From the NCBI GenBank assembly GCA_949987565.1, contig OX465105.1, forward strand, positions 18,961,159 through 19,025,158: DNA of 64,000 bases. Reading direction: 5' to 3'. Shown one piece after another: positions 34,739-47,544 of the stretch. Every line of letters begins with the position of its first letter. The stretch's first letter is position 1. This stretch comes from Luidia sarsii (Eukaryota; Echinodermata; Asteroidea; Paxillosida; Luidiidae). The translations under genes were made by a program, and so were the position numbers. The notes below the pieces were generated by a model. That model made no database searches. It was not told the DNA's origin and saw nothing but the letters and a program-made list of their open reading frames with translations.

Positions 34739-34910
34739 TCGCATATTGAAACTGTGTGACGCCCACCTCGCTGCCATCTCAGGGAGGTTCAAAGTCAGGC
34801 GAGATATCATAGCAGGACCGATATATGACGCTTAACCACCGTCTTTGAGCCATGCTGGTACCCCGTAAATTGTGTGGGCACTATACAAGCACGTGTTTTG
34901 TAAGCCAGCG

Positions 34911-35047
34911 TAGGTTAGGCTTAGCGCGCTACGGTTAGGGTTACGGTTAGAGTTAGAGTTCGGGTTGGGTTAGCGTTACTGATAGGATTAGGGTTAGGTT
35001 CAGGATTAGGGTTGTTAGGGTTAGGATTAGGATAAGGGTTAGGGTTG
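34911..35047 (+). repeat. Degenerate interstitial telomere-like repeat
   Basis: About 135 bp of GGTTAG / TTAGGG words with substitutions (GGTTAGGGTTACGGTTAG...GGATTAGGGTTGTTAGGG). Internal to the scaffold and decayed, so not a chromosome end. Confidence 0.85.
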
Positions 35048-35049
35048 TT

Positions 35050-36224
35050 TCGTGCTTGTGCCTGTAACTACAGTGAGAAATGAATGAATTGAATGAATGA
35101 ATGGGGGAGGCCTCAGCAAAACCTGACTGCGCATGCGCACTTATAGCTTAGCCACGGTGGTTAAGGTCATACGTCGTGACGCTTATATGCCTCGTCAGGC
35201 TTGAAAGATAAACACCAAGCACAATCACTCCAGCATGTATTTAAAGGATTTCCTCAACCAAAGTATGCTCCCAAATGCATGTGTCCTACAGTGCTTCAGA
35301 CTCGTTCCAAACCAAATCGGCGACTGACGGATATCGAGCTACCGCATCCGCAGCGTATACCAAACTCATCTACTGAGCAAAAAAAAAAAATCGTTTGCGG
35401 CCACGGACTCGCACAAGTTTAGGCGGAAACACACCTGGCGATCAGAACTCCCGATTTATGCTGTCTTGTCATATTTTTTTTTTTCGCGATAGTCGCGATA
35501 GTCCCGGTGATATCCGAGGCAATGGGAGTAAGTCGAGAGCGGGTCTAATTTACCGAGCCGTGAAGGAAATCGGTGTCGGGGGTCGAGGTGAAGATGTATC
35601 GGGTATCCGGGTTTGCTGGTCGTGGGGGCGGAGTGGGATGCGGAGAGAGAGACAGAGAGAGACAGAGACAGAGAGAGAGAGAGGGGACGCTCGAAGTATC
35701 TTCACTTTAAGAGATCGCGCCAGTCCCTCGACCTCATCATCCCCTCCGAGAACAGTAATTTGTATGTTATTTTGTATTTTCCCTAGTAATTTTAGAGGTG
35801 CGAAATCGCGCGGTGCTATCTCGGCACCATTGCGCGCTGCCGGCGTGGGGGATATGTTAAGGGTCTAAAAGAGAGAGAAGGTGGATGGAGGGTTGGAGGG
35901 GGGGGGGAGGATGACAGGGAAGTGTCTGCTGGTCCCGGCTTCATCTCTTATCCAAACAAACTTGGCGAGCAGGGGCGCTAGGAACGGCTGGGCGTCCCCA
36001 GCAACACGCCCGCCGCCGACTGCGCGCGTGAGAGGGGTCTCGGAGAAGCTCCGACACCAACGACCGAACCCGTCGATAGAGATGATAATGCCTCGGCCTC
36101 CACGGCACCAGTCTGTGGCGTTGGACGCGTCCGGACGCACGCACCAAGGTGTGGTACCCCGTCTCTCACCGCCTTCGTCTCTCTGATAGGGCAATCCAGG
36201 CACGGGGGTAAATCCAGCACGCCG
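35050..36224. other. Non-coding, no gene seen
   Basis: GA run at 35641-35683; GC-rich at 35800-36180. No splice-bounded conserved frame; no WFQNRR-type exon on this strand. Confidence 0.4.
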
Positions 36225-36569
36225 GGTCTTCTTCTTCTTCTTCGTCTTCTTCTTCTTCTTTCTTTCTCGGGAGCAGCAGCCCGCGTAAGCGAGACATGGT
36301 GTTATACCTCTGCTCCTGGAAAGATCTATCACCGGTTTATTTTCGATTACCACTATGACAACTCCCTTCCAACTGATTTTGTTTTGTATTACAAAACACC
36401 TCTAATATGTTATACTATTATACATATTATTTTCTCCTATGTTTATTGTTTATTTGTGTTATGTTCATTTATTTAATTTATCATTTCAAGTCTTTTATTT
36501 GTAAATTTTGTTTTGATTGGTTTAGTTCCTGGTATTTTCAAAAGAATGAAATAAAGTCTTCCTTTTGAA

Positions 36570-36633
36570 AAGTCTTCTTCTTCTACTTCTTCTTCTTCTT
36601 TTTCTTCTTCTTCTTCTTCTTCTTCTTCTTCTT

Positions 36634-36666
<33 letters not shown>

Positions 36667-36715
36667 CTTCTTCTTTTTCTTTTTCTTCTTCTTCTTCTTC
36701 TTCTTCTTTTCGTCA
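36570..36715 (+). repeat. (TTC)n microsatellite
   Basis: About 145 bp of CTT/TTC with few interruptions; a shorter tract of the same unit lies at 36226-36268. Confidence 0.95.
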
Positions 36716-37596
36716 CCGACGATGATTAAATTTTGATGGCGCAGGTGAGTGCGGTTTTTATAGGCCGGAATATAAAAAGAGCGTCAAAAACGGAACAAAA
36801 GTAGGGTGGAGGTGTGGCCGAAAGGGTGTTTTTGGGGGGTCCTCGTCAAGGTGAATAACCCCATTTGGGTGTGAAGTCCCAGGGATAACGGTGGCATAAA
36901 GACGATCCGATGGGACCGTCCGCATCTGCCACGATAAACTACTGTTGTAGTGACAGCTTCACGCCGACTAGAAAGACTTGAAAAGAGTCTAGGCATTTAT
37001 AATGGCCTCTAATGCGAATTGCCGTTTTGGAGCCTGAACGAAGAGGTGCAATCTTCTGGCATCGCGACTGGTGCAGAGACTAGCACAGCCGCTACGTCTC
37101 CCGTATAGGAATCAATGGACGCCCTTTTGGGGGACGCTGCGAAGCTGTACAAGTAGGCGAAGGCATATAATAGTCTCCTCTCGAAGCGTATACTCTCGCT
37201 CTTAATTCGATTCTATGCTAAACTTTCCAAGCTCGCCTTAAAAGCGCTTTCACCACCGACCTTGGACGGACTGTTTTGCCTGCCGAGAGAGAGAGACAGA
37301 GACAGAGAGCGAGGGAGGGGGAGGGGAGGTAGTGAGGGAGTTGAATATTCAAACTTGGCCTCGCCGACTTTGGTCGGTGTTTTAAGAGACGGCCTTGTCC
37401 ACGACTCGTCTAAGCCGGGGATTTTGACGGCTTTCTGATGTCTAGGCCTACTCCCAGCTGGCCCGAGCCGGATAGCTCCCGTGTTTATCATCGCATAGCC
37501 CCGGTGCTCTTGCCGCTTCAAGAAAAAAAAAACCCGCACCAGACCCCGACTCGGAACCTCGCTACGCTAATCCCGGAGAGCGAAACTTAAAAAGAG

Positions 37597-37855
37597 AGTA
37601 GTTAGACAGAGAGAGAGAGAGAGAGAGTGGGAGAGAGAAGAGGTGGAATGGGAGAGTGAGCAAGAAAGAGGGAGAAGGGAAGTTAGAGAGAGAGGGGGGG
37701 GAGAGGGTTAGAGAGGTGGAGAGAGAGAGGAGAGAGGGGAAGAGAGAGAGAAAGATAGGTGTAGATAGAGATGGAGAGTTAGAGAGGCGGAGAGAGGATA
37801 GAGGGGGGAGGGTGCAGAGAGAGAGGGGATAGATCGAAAGACAGAGCGATAGGAG
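37597..37855 (+). repeat. GA-rich array
   Basis: About 260 bp of GAGA with GGGA and TAGA variants. The G/A strand is the plus strand, opposite to the CT array near exon 2. Confidence 0.9.
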
Positions 37856-37859
37856 ACAG

Positions 37860-38875
37860 ACTTAAATGAAGGACTCTTCCATGGGTTCGTAGCTCTATGG
37901 ACAGACAGACAGACAAACCGAGACACTGAGAGACGAAAACCCCACGAGTCCATCAAGCCACGCACGGCATCTCCAGAAATACCTCCCCCACCTCCAGTTC
38001 TTCCATCCACCTACCCCCCCCCCCCTTCACCCTTTCCCTCCTTCCAGCTAGCTTAGCTGGAGGGATTCCCCGGGGATATCGGGCCGACTTCAAAAGAGCC
38101 ATGCCATCGGGGTTTTTTCCCCCAGCGCGCGCCCTGGACATTCCTACCGTCAAACGGCGCGTTGCACCCGTAGGGCTTCTCGTCGAGTCGCTCCGGGGTC
38201 GCGGAGACAGGGGCCGCGGCCACCAGCTGACACGCGCGCCATGACTTGCCGAGTACCGAACCGTTTAAAAGATTCCCTACCACGATCTTTTCTATATCTC
38301 TTCTCTCCCTCTCTCTCTCTCTTTATAGAACTTGGTAAACCTGATACTCAAACACTTGCAACATGTGTGTCGTTTCTCTTACGGGGGCGCAGTTTTGTTT
38401 TCTCGGGGAGTCTGTGGCTCGGGGTGGGAGGGAAAGGGGAGTAGAGAATGTTTGGTAGGCGCTTGGCTTCTGGGGGAGGTGACGGTACGTGGAGAGGTGA
38501 TTGCGAACGGGGCGGAATTTGGCGACAAGGGGTGACCGTCGGAGGGCTCCGATGCACCGTATCGCGGTAGGTCCGACAGCGTCCCGCTGGGTTTGACAGC
38601 TATAGAAGGAGGAGGAGGAGGAGGGGTTGGGATGAGAGTGAAAGAGAGAAAATCCTGACAGTTTCTAGAAGGCCAAAGGGGGGGGGGAACAAACTGATTG
38701 CACAACAGTGATGTGGGGCGATGTGTTGACAAAGCAACCCGACACTAGCCAAATATTCTCCCAATCCGCCTACCCAAAAACTTCCAGGGTGTTTTTCTCG
38801 TTCATTGGTGCGTGAGATGGACAGGCTTTCAGACGATGTTTGTTTCTTTCCCCCCCCCCCCCCATTTTTGAAATT
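37860..38875. other. Non-coding, no gene seen
   Basis: C runs at 38018-38027 and 38853-38864, GGA repeat near 38605-38622. No gene supported. Confidence 0.35.
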
Positions 38876-38892
38876 TCAGTTAATAAGGTAAC

Positions 38893-39005
38893 GAAAAATG
38901 TTGCAAACTGTTTACTAACTAAATGTCCCCAAAATTGCGAAATCCCAAATCTCAAATATTTGTAGGGCCTAACGATTCGATCCTTCTAGGACCTTTGATT
39001 GAAAG
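38893..39005 (-). repeat. MITE family B, diverged copy
   Basis: TGTTGCAAACTGTTTACTAAC at the left, GGGCCTAACGATTCGATCC and AGGACCTTTGA at the right. Confidence 0.7.
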
Positions 39006-40990
39006 GACCTGCTGACATCGACATTGTTTGTTTCAATTTGTCAAAAGTCATTAATACAGTCAAGGAGTCAATATTTTCCTTACTCCACCCCTTCGGTGTA
39101 AACTAACCAGTTGTGTACAGAATCCCTCATAGATTTGTCGCTGTAAAACGTACAATCTATTGATCTCGCCGGTACTCGGCAACCGTCGTGCTCTCAGTAC
39201 TTTACATCCGCGAAGGGGGTTTCGCTGGTAAACAGTGGCGCGTTATGCACCGATGATGCAACAGTTCTACGCTTTTTTGGTTCGAAGGCTAGTCGAGGTG
39301 GGAAGGGGAGGATTGGGGGCAAGGAGAGGAAATCAGCGTTAGCCGTGACGTCAGCGCCGCGCTGTTTTGAAGCGGAGACAGTCACACCCTCGGGGTCCGC
39401 TCCCGATAATGATGGATTAATAATGATAATCCCGCCTTCCTGTTGTCAGGAAATCATCTCAAGGCGGTTGCTGCGTGAGGTAACGCTGGATCGCTTTACA
39501 AAGTGTTGGTAAACCGAAGTTGAGTGTTGTTGTTTTGTTCTCGTAAAATGTGACCCGGCACAACGACATGAGGAATATCCCACCAAAACACTTTTTGAGT
39601 AAACAACGCCTGAAGTTAAAGTATCTTCACAATTCGATTACAAATAATTTTTCTTTTTTGTGTATTTTCGGAAATGTTAAATATTAGAAGATATTATATT
39701 TTGATATCATTTGAAAGCTAATAGTATACTCTTTCACATCATTAGGAAATCTCAAAATCTTAAAAGTGGGGGTTATTTCTCATTATGCTGTGCCGGGTCA
39801 CAAATGTCAAAGCTCAGACACTGAGAGTCACACACGTCACCAGTGCGCATGCTCTCAACGCTTGGCTCATATGGGCATCACTCACCACTTCACTAGATAC
39901 TCACCATTAAACAGCAAACACCGCTTTTGGGTTTTTTTGGTTTATACCTGTTACAAATTCCTTAAGCATTGAATATTGTTCAAGTCGACGCGACGTTAAA
40001 CCCTTCACGAGACATGGTCCATGACGATTTTTTTTTTGCGGAAATTCAGACGGTCATTGTCAGTAGAACGAATATGATATTTAACCTTATGGAATTATCT
40101 AGTAACTTATCACCTCTTTGACTGTTTAAAAAAAAAAAATTTTTAGATCTTTTATTTCGCCAATGTCTCTCTCGGCTTCTCGAATTCTTCCGTGTTCTTC
40201 CCCGTGGCGTGATTACAATTCCTTTCGTTTCAGCAGTAATCAGGCGTGCTCGTGAACGACAAGAGTTTTTTTTTCCTTCTTCCCAGTCTCGGGCCAGACG
40301 GATGGTTACAATTAATTCGATTTAACCCTCGCTCGTTGCACTCACCGAGTTACGGCGCGATGTCCCTTCTCCCTCTCTCTCTCTCTCTCTCTCCCTCTCT
40401 CTCCCTCTTCCCCTCGAATTTCAAGAGCGAGAAAGTCGAAGGGGGGGGAGGTTAAATTCCTTCGGGGTCGATGACCGTTTGCGTACCCGACTTTTCATTT
40501 TTGATTTTTTTTTTTTACTCGACCGACGGGAGAGTGGATGGGTTTAGTCGAGGATTGGGTTTTTTTACGAGTCTGTTTTCGTCGTGACATTTTCTTCGCT
40601 GCGTTATTTCGTATTTTCTTGTTTTTATGTGGTTCTCCATCTTGGGAGCGAGGTTGCACGCCCCGGCCTTTCATGGAGACCGCCGCCTTCGCCCCAGACA
40701 CCTGGATCGGAGGACGCTTGAAAAAGAACTGTGGGGGTGAGGGGAAGAGTTAAAGGTCAGGGGAGGTCAGCGCTTTGATCGAGGGCGGGTCGGGTGTCGG
40801 CCGCCGTTTGAAACGTGTCTTTCATGCGTTATTAGCGATCGGCTGAGCTTGGAGGTCGGCTTGTTCAGGGGGTACCGACGCCCGTAAAATAAAACCACGT
40901 GACTACAGACGGGACGATGACAACATTATTGCCCCATGAGAAACCCGCGGTGGCTAAACGAGTTTTACAAGAGTGGCATTGAGGAGAACG
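39006..40990. other. Non-coding, no gene seen
   Basis: AT-rich around 39600-39770. A short CT run at 40372-40412. No conserved frame recognised. Confidence 0.35.
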
Positions 40991-41990
40991 GCCTCCCAGT
41001 ATAATAGTGGCTTGTGGGACTGAACTCTCAAATGCAGCACCATTTTGAGGCAGAGAATTCAGGACAAACTCATTGCGAAGCGCTGCACAAACCCTTATAC
41101 ACAACTGGTATCCTGCATGAGCGTGCAGTTCAATGTATTTCCGTGTTACCGATGAAATGCCTCCCAGTATATATTGGCTTGTGGGACTGAACTCTCAAAT
41201 GCAGCACCATTTTGAGGCAGAGAATTCAGGACAAACTCATTGCGAAGCGCTGCACAAACCCTTATACACAACTGGTATCCTGCATGAGCGTGCAGTGCAA
41301 TGTATTTCCGTGTTACCAATGAAACGCCTCCCAGTATAATAGTGGCTTGTGGGACTGAACTCTCAAATGCAGCACCATTTTGAGGCAGAGAATTCAGAAC
41401 AAACTCATTGCGAAGCGCTGCACAAACCCTTATACACAACTGGTATCCTGCATGAGCGTGCAGTGCAATGTATTTCCGTGTTACCAATGAAATGCCTCCC
41501 AGTATATATTGGCTTGTAGGTCTGAACTCTCAAATGCAGCACCATTTTGAGGCAGAGAATTCAGAACAAACTCATTGCGAAACGCTGCACAAACCCTTAT
41601 ACACAACTGGTATCCTGCATGAACGTGCAGTGCAATGTTTTTCCGTGTTACCAATGAAATGCCTCCCAGTATATATTTGCTTGTGGGACTGAACTCTCAA
41701 ATGCAGTACCATTTTGAGGCAGAGAACTCATTGCGAAGCGCTGCACAAACCCTTATACACAACTGGTATCCTGCATGAGCGTACATTGCAATGTTTTTCC
41801 GTGTTACCAATGAAATGCCTCCCAGTATATATTGGCCTGTGGGACTGAACTCTCAAATGCAGCACCATTTTGAGGCAGAGAATTCAGGACAAACTCATTG
41901 CGAAAAACGCTGCATGAACCCTTATACACAACTGGTATCCATCATGAGCTTGTAGTGCAATGTATTTCCGTGTAACCAATGAATGTCCTG
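40991..41990 (+). repeat. Six-unit satellite of about 167 bp
   Basis: Units start with GCCTCCCAGT at 40991, 41159, 41326, 41494, 41661 and 41817. Periods are 168, 167, 168, 167 and 156; the short unit lacks a dozen bases after GCAGAGAA. Each unit ends CCGTGTTACC(A/G)ATGAAA. Units 1 and 3 read ATAATAGTGG and units 2, 4 and 6 ATATATTGG, hinting at growth by dimers. Short frames inside are repeated by-products. Confidence 0.95.
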
Positions 41991-42009
41991 CCTCAAATCG
42001 TGCTGGGTA

Positions 42010-43300
42010 TATACGAAATCTACAGCGGGGGTCCCTAAACTTGCCGATCAGATCAACAAGGGAACTTTCAGTCCTGAGGTGTTTTTTTTTTTTAAATCGT
42101 AGCTCAACTCACGATTGGTAAACCATGGTTGAGCCGGAGTAACCCGCGTGGTTTCATCGACTTGCGATTGAACGGCGGGCTACCAGCCACAACAGACGTT
42201 TCTGACTTCTCGATTTGGGTATACGGTATTCTTCGTGTTGGGTATTTTGGCAGTTCATTACATCGTTTGTGCAGTTTATTACACCCGATACTCAGAAGAC
42301 CATAAACATGTGATCGCGTGTGATGAGCAGGCCATCGTGCAAAGCACCGGGCATTACGGTGCCGATCGTGTACGCCATTGAGAGAGACAAACCGTCACTG
42401 GGTTGACTTCTCAGCGACGCACATCACATCGCATCTCTCGATTTACATCAAGTGGATGGTTTGCGTGGACGCGGCGTATAACACGTCTCTTTTTGAGACG
42501 GAGTGTGGCTCCGAGCTAGCTAACGGCCCTTTTCAGAGCCACACTCAGAAGAGAAGATGCATAGCATATTTTTTCCACTTCATCTCTCGATAGATGAGGT
42601 TTGGCTTTCTGAAGCGAGGCCGAAGGCATGCCGTTGGGATGTGTGGGCGGAGCAAGGGGTTGTCCAAGTCACTTTGTCGTCCCCTCACGACTGGATGAGT
42701 TCAGCCACGCCCAAGTCTTTGGCGTACCCCACGCCCCTTACCCACCCACCCCCCCCAATATCTTCCTTTTTTTTCTTAAAGGTTCGGTGGCCTTCGGGAC
42801 TAATGATCGTCTCCCTGGCCGCAAGGCGAGAGGGGGGAGGAGAGGGAGGGAGGGTAGGGGGTGGGTGAGGATAATGTTGGTCCGGCTCTTTGTTCGAATC
42901 ATACAGTCGCTTACTTATCCCATATTATCCGGTTACCAGATCAATGAAAGGGCGTGCGGAGGGCTAATCCCTTTTCTGAAAATGAGCCGGTTCGCCGCCG
43001 GGCCCAAAAGGCAAAGCTACAAGGGAGGAGGGAACATATCGTAGGGGTGGGGGAGGGGGAGGGGGTGAGGGACGCTGGAGTGAGGAGGAAGGGGGAGGAG
43101 AGGGGTGATTAGCCGGGAAGGGAGAGGGGAGGGGCGATTCTGTCTCTTTCTTCCCTCTTCTTTTCTGGACGGGCGAAAGGAGGGGCAGGGGGCATTGTCC
43201 GTTTTGCAAAGGAGATCCCGAACGGCGCATTAGCGGTGCATCTCAGCGTGAAATGAATCATTAGCAATCGAAAAAAGTTAACAAAGCTACTCAAAACGAT
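42010..43300. other. Non-coding; family C fragment inside
   Basis: 42495-42560 has the family C words GAGTGTGGCTCCGAG and TTTTCAGAGCCACACTC as a hairpin. 42345-42365 has GTGCAAAGCACCGGGCATTA, resembling the SINE A tail. Otherwise nothing recognised. Confidence 0.5.
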
Positions 43301-43312
43301 GAGGTTTCGCCT

Positions 43313-43490
43313 CTTTCTTTCTCTCTCGGTCTCTCCCTCTCCCCTCCCCTCCCCTCCCCTCTCTCTCGCTCTCTCTCTCTCTCTCACTCTCTCTCTCTCT
43401 CTCTCTCTCTCTCCCCCTCTCTCTCTCTCTCTCTCACTCTCTCTCTCTCTCTCTCAGTCTCCCCCTCAGTCTCTTTCTCTCGTTCAGTCT
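43313..43490 (+). repeat. CT-rich array
   Basis: TCTCTC with CCCCTCCCCT and CAGTCTC variants. Confidence 0.9.
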
Positions 43491-44624
43491 CAGTCACACA
43501 CACAAAATATGATCACAAACAGGGTCTTCAAGCAAACCCCTATCCCCTCACCTTCCCCAGAGAAAAAAAAGATAACATCATCGGAAGATGTACGCCATCT
43601 TGGTTACCCGTCAGCCGCAGTTGCGCGTCGGTGACTTAAGTCGCCCATTAATTAAGCATAATCACGGGAGCGAAGTTTGATATACAAAATAATAATAATA
43701 GTGTAATAACAAAAATAATTGGGAAAGAAATTAGTGGTCCAGACTCCAGAGAGCTTAAGTCGTAAATGTTTGAAGTGCTCCGATTAAAAATTCAAAGGCT
43801 TGTCAAAACTCAAAAGAGACCATCTGGTTGGGCCGGTATTTTTTGTCGGAGGGGGGGGGGTGATGATCTTTTTTCCCCGTGCATGTCTGTGCGTGTGAGC
43901 GGTGCGTGGTACGTGGTGCGTATGGTACGTGCCGGTCAGTTAACTGTGAAGTTGCACTATGAGCGCTATGCACACGCGATGCAACCGAGTTGAAGATAGA
44001 TGACCCCACGCCCACTATTTCGTAGTTGGTCTCGGTCGAAGAGACAACACGAGAGAGCAAAACTTTCGAGAGGTATCTCCGCAGTGTCGTTTTTTTTGTC
44101 CCACCTCGAAGTGTATGAAAATATAGGCCTATTTCCAACTGCTTTCGCATGAGTTAATCAAGCCCTTAGGTATAGGTGTCAGCCTTCTCAAATAGTCAGC
44201 TATATTTTGAGAGAAAATTAGAGAGAGATGGGGAGAGAGACAGAGATAGACAGAGGGGAGAGAGACAGAGAGATGGTGAAAGACAGATAGAGACAGATGA
44301 GAGAGAGAGAGAGAGCTGATACGTTGTACCAGAGGTCTCGGGTTGAAGTCCCGGTGCCGTAAAATATACGTTCACAAATAATAGTTTAGAAATGGAGACT
44401 GCTTACTGTTTTAAATGAATAGACAGACAGAAAGGGCATGGTGTTTCCATCGCAGAATGGTTGCTCAGTCAGAACTGGAGTACGTAATTGTTACATTAGT
44501 CCACGAATCGCTGCAAATTTCGCTACCACAAGGATCTAGCCGATATAGACGGCTCCCATTTTGTTAACCATTGGGTCTGGCGACATTATGCCCAGCCCAC
44601 CAACTGCCAGCTCCGAACACCGAA
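43491..44624. other. Non-coding, no gene seen
   Basis: AT-rich at 43640-43720, GA run at 44210-44320 and a SINE B scrap at 44322-44362 (CCAGAGGTCTCGGGTTGAAG). Confidence 0.4.
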
Positions 44625-44628
44625 TGTT

Positions 44629-44975
44629 GTGACGTGGCGGTTTTCGTACACGAGATTATAATAATTGCCAGTGGTTTCTTTTGAAATTTTAATACATTAT
44701 TTTTGTGACGTGGCGGTTTTCGTATACGGGATAATTCCCAATGGTTTCTTTTGAAATTTGAATACATTTTGTGATGTGGCGTTTTTCGTATACGAGATAA
44801 TAATTTCGAATGGTTTCTTTTCACATTTTTATATATGTTGTGACGTGGCGGTTTTCGTATACGATATAATAATTGCCAACGGTTTCTGTTGAAATTTGAA
44901 TACATTTTGTGACGTGGCGGTTTTCGTATACGAGATTATGATAGGCCTAATTGCCAATGGTTTCTTTTGAAATTT
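44629..44975 (+). repeat. Five-unit tandem repeat of about 69 bp
   Basis: Units begin with GACGTGGCGGTTTTCGTA (one reads GATGTGGCGTTTTTCGTA) at 44631, 44707, 44773, 44842 and 44911, followed by GAGATAATAATT and GGTTTCTTTTGAAATTT. Minus-strand frames give a repetitive basic peptide; no function inferred. Confidence 0.9.
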
Positions 44976-44979
44976 CGTA

Positions 44980-46235
44980 AAGCGTAAAGTGATGACCACT
45001 CAGGGAACTGTTGGGTATTTCGGACGCTCCTCTTCTCTTTCGGTCGGGTGGGGGGTGGGTTGGGGGTGGGGGTGGGGTGGGAAGGGGAGGGGGTCGCTGC
45101 AGCGAAGCCCGACAACGTCCTTGCGTAACCGCGTAATTGGCCGGCTAGCTTTCACGAGGGCCAAACCGTTTACTTGAGAAGTTGCCGGTCTTTTCACAAC
45201 AAAAGTCTGCGCGGACAAAAGGCCCTTTAAAGTTTAATTAAATAGATACCCCCTGTAACCCCCACCCAACCCCTGCCTCCGACCCCGCCCCCTCTCTCAT
45301 CTTTGGCTTTATTTTTTTTCTCTCCAGTCGGCCAATCTTCGGGAATTTTTTTTTTTTCAATGGGGAGTCTCTTCTCTTTTTTTATCGTTTTGGGTTTTCC
45401 CCCCTTTATTCAACCCTTCTTTTTCGCCGAGCTCATGAAATGGGCTTGGTCTTCTCTGGGTTCCTATTCTTGTGAGGAGGCCGAGGCGGGTCGTCTTTTT
45501 TCCCCGATTGTTTTCTTTAGCGGAGGAGGAGGGTCGTAGGGGGAAGGGGGTGTCTCCCTAGAGCGAGAGAGCGGCAGGGGTCGCTTACCCGATACTCGCG
45601 GGCTTATAACACCTCTTGCCCGGTAAATCGAAGTAATCCCGTCTCTGCGTCTTAAACCAGTTAGCACGAGGTGGTTTGTTCTCCCTCTTCTCTCTTCTCT
45701 TTTCTCTTCTCTCTCTCACCCTCTCTTTTCTTTTGGCGGATCGAAATGATACAGTTGTCGCTTCTGTCTCGCCCGGCTTTGGTGGGTGTTTTTTTTTCGC
45801 CCAGACTCATAACCGACCGATCTTCCCCTCTTAGGATGGATCCTTTGAAGAGAGCCGCCCTCTCCTCCCTTTTTTTTTTACGTGTGGGGAAGGCCTTCTT
45901 TCCCTCAATTATCGACGCAGTCTGATCCGTAGGTGTTTTTTTTTTTGCCCCCCCCCTCTCGCTGGCTTGATCCTCCCACTCTTCGAGGGCACGGATGCGT
46001 ACGGAACTTAAACCGAAGGTTATTGTCGGCCGCGACTGGGCCAATTTCCGAAAAATGACTCGGGAAATTACGAGCAATTGAGGCTATTATTTAGAGTCGG
46101 GTGGGGGTGTGTTGTTGCTTGAAGGGCGTGCTGTGCTGATTCGCTTGGACATTCGGGCAATCGGATTTAGGGGAGGGGGGGGGGGCGATGGGATACGGGA
46201 GAGTTGGCTGGGACCGGGTGAATGCTTGTACGGTT
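44980..46235. other. Non-coding, no gene seen
   Basis: G/T-rich at 45045-45090, T runs at 45310-45358, CT patch at 45680-45735. No supported gene. Confidence 0.35.
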
Positions 46236-46238
46236 ACG

Positions 46239-46532
46239 CGCATAATGCCGGTTACCAGGGGAGCACAATGCCGGTTACCGGGGGGAAGCACAATGCCGGT
46301 TACCAGGGAAGCAAAATGACGGTTACCAGGGAAGCACGATGACGGTTACCAAGGCCAAATGCCGGTTACCAGGGAAGCACGATGCCGCTTACCAGGGAAG
46401 CACGACGCGGCTTACCAGGGAAGTACGATGCCGGTTACGGATAAGCACGGTGCCTGCTACCAAGACAGCGCAATATCGGTTACCAGGGAAACGCGATGCC
46501 GGTTACCAGGGAAGCACATTGCCGGTTACCAG
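46239..46532 (+). repeat. 22-bp minisatellite
   Basis: About thirteen units of ATGCCGGTTACCAGGGAAGC type, 18-24 bp each, with substitutions scattered. Spacing is that of direct tandem units without unique spacers. Confidence 0.9.
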
Positions 46533-46539
46533 GGACGTC

Positions 46540-47544
46540 TGTTCGTTGTCGCAAGCTTGCTTCTCCATGCAATTCACTGCACTCCAAACCCTGAATTTTA
46601 GAAACAAAAGAAAGAAAGTCCTTGCCGTCCTTCCGGAATTTACAGGAGACCGATGATAAAGCCACCATCTCCACTCGACGGGATTCGACGCGTTGCCATG
46701 ACGATCCTCTTTAATATCACCCCCGACTCATCTGCATATTCGTTGCCAACCCCCCCCCCATCCCCCCGTCCTCAAGTCCTCCGCCCTGGCCCCGTATGTT
46801 ACGGCACGAATTCCTGCGTTGGCATAACACCGTCAACACGCGCACTCCTGCGCTCCGGTCGTGTGCCGGCATAGATTAGACCAGTTGATGGGACGGGATC
46901 TCACGCTATGATAACTTCGTCTTCATTACGCTTGCCCATTGTTTTGGGGATTTTTTTTTTTTTTTTTGGGGGGGGGGGAGATAGACTGAAAGAGGTACAC
47001 ATTTCCAATGCCAATTGACCGCGCGTTCTATTCGTGCGCATGCATAAAGATCTTGTATTATTATTTTTTTAGTAATGTCCTTTTCGTGTATCCGTAATTC
47101 ATTACCTCCTGACGTTTCATACTCGTACGGTCTTTTTTTTTTTTTTTTTTTTTTGGTCGTGCACTTTCGGCTGGGCGGTCCTGTCTTCCCATTCAGCTTT
47201 GACGCGTAGGTACTCCATCATCATTTATCCCCGAAATCAAAGATCTCCGCCGCATCGCAAATTGCCTCCTGAAAGCGACAATGAATGCGAAAACAATGGC
47301 CTTCCTGCTCGTCTTCTCTCTATCTGCGGTGTATCTGATTTGTCTGTAATTTTTTTTTTTTGTGAAGGAGGAGGAGGAGGAGGAGGAAGCAGAGTTCAAT
47401 TTCTGTTCCGATCTGGTTCTTCTTATCACCTGGAAGTCTGAGGTGTCGAAACAAAAGGCTGCCCGCTTGTGTGGAGGGTCGGGAGGGGCGGGAGATGGCA
47501 AGGAATTCGGCAGTGTGTGTTGCAGAAACAGACAGACAGACAGA
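46540..47544. other. Non-coding, no gene seen
   Basis: Poly-T/poly-G junction at 46950-46978, T run at 47130-47154, GGA run at 47366-47390. No supported gene. Confidence 0.4.

Noticed and set aside
34911..35047. Chromosome end
   Set aside because: The TTAGGG units are degenerate, short, and flanked on both sides by ordinary sequence.
46239..46532. CRISPR-like array
   Set aside because: Units are directly adjacent with no unique spacers, and the DNA is eukaryotic. It is a minisatellite.
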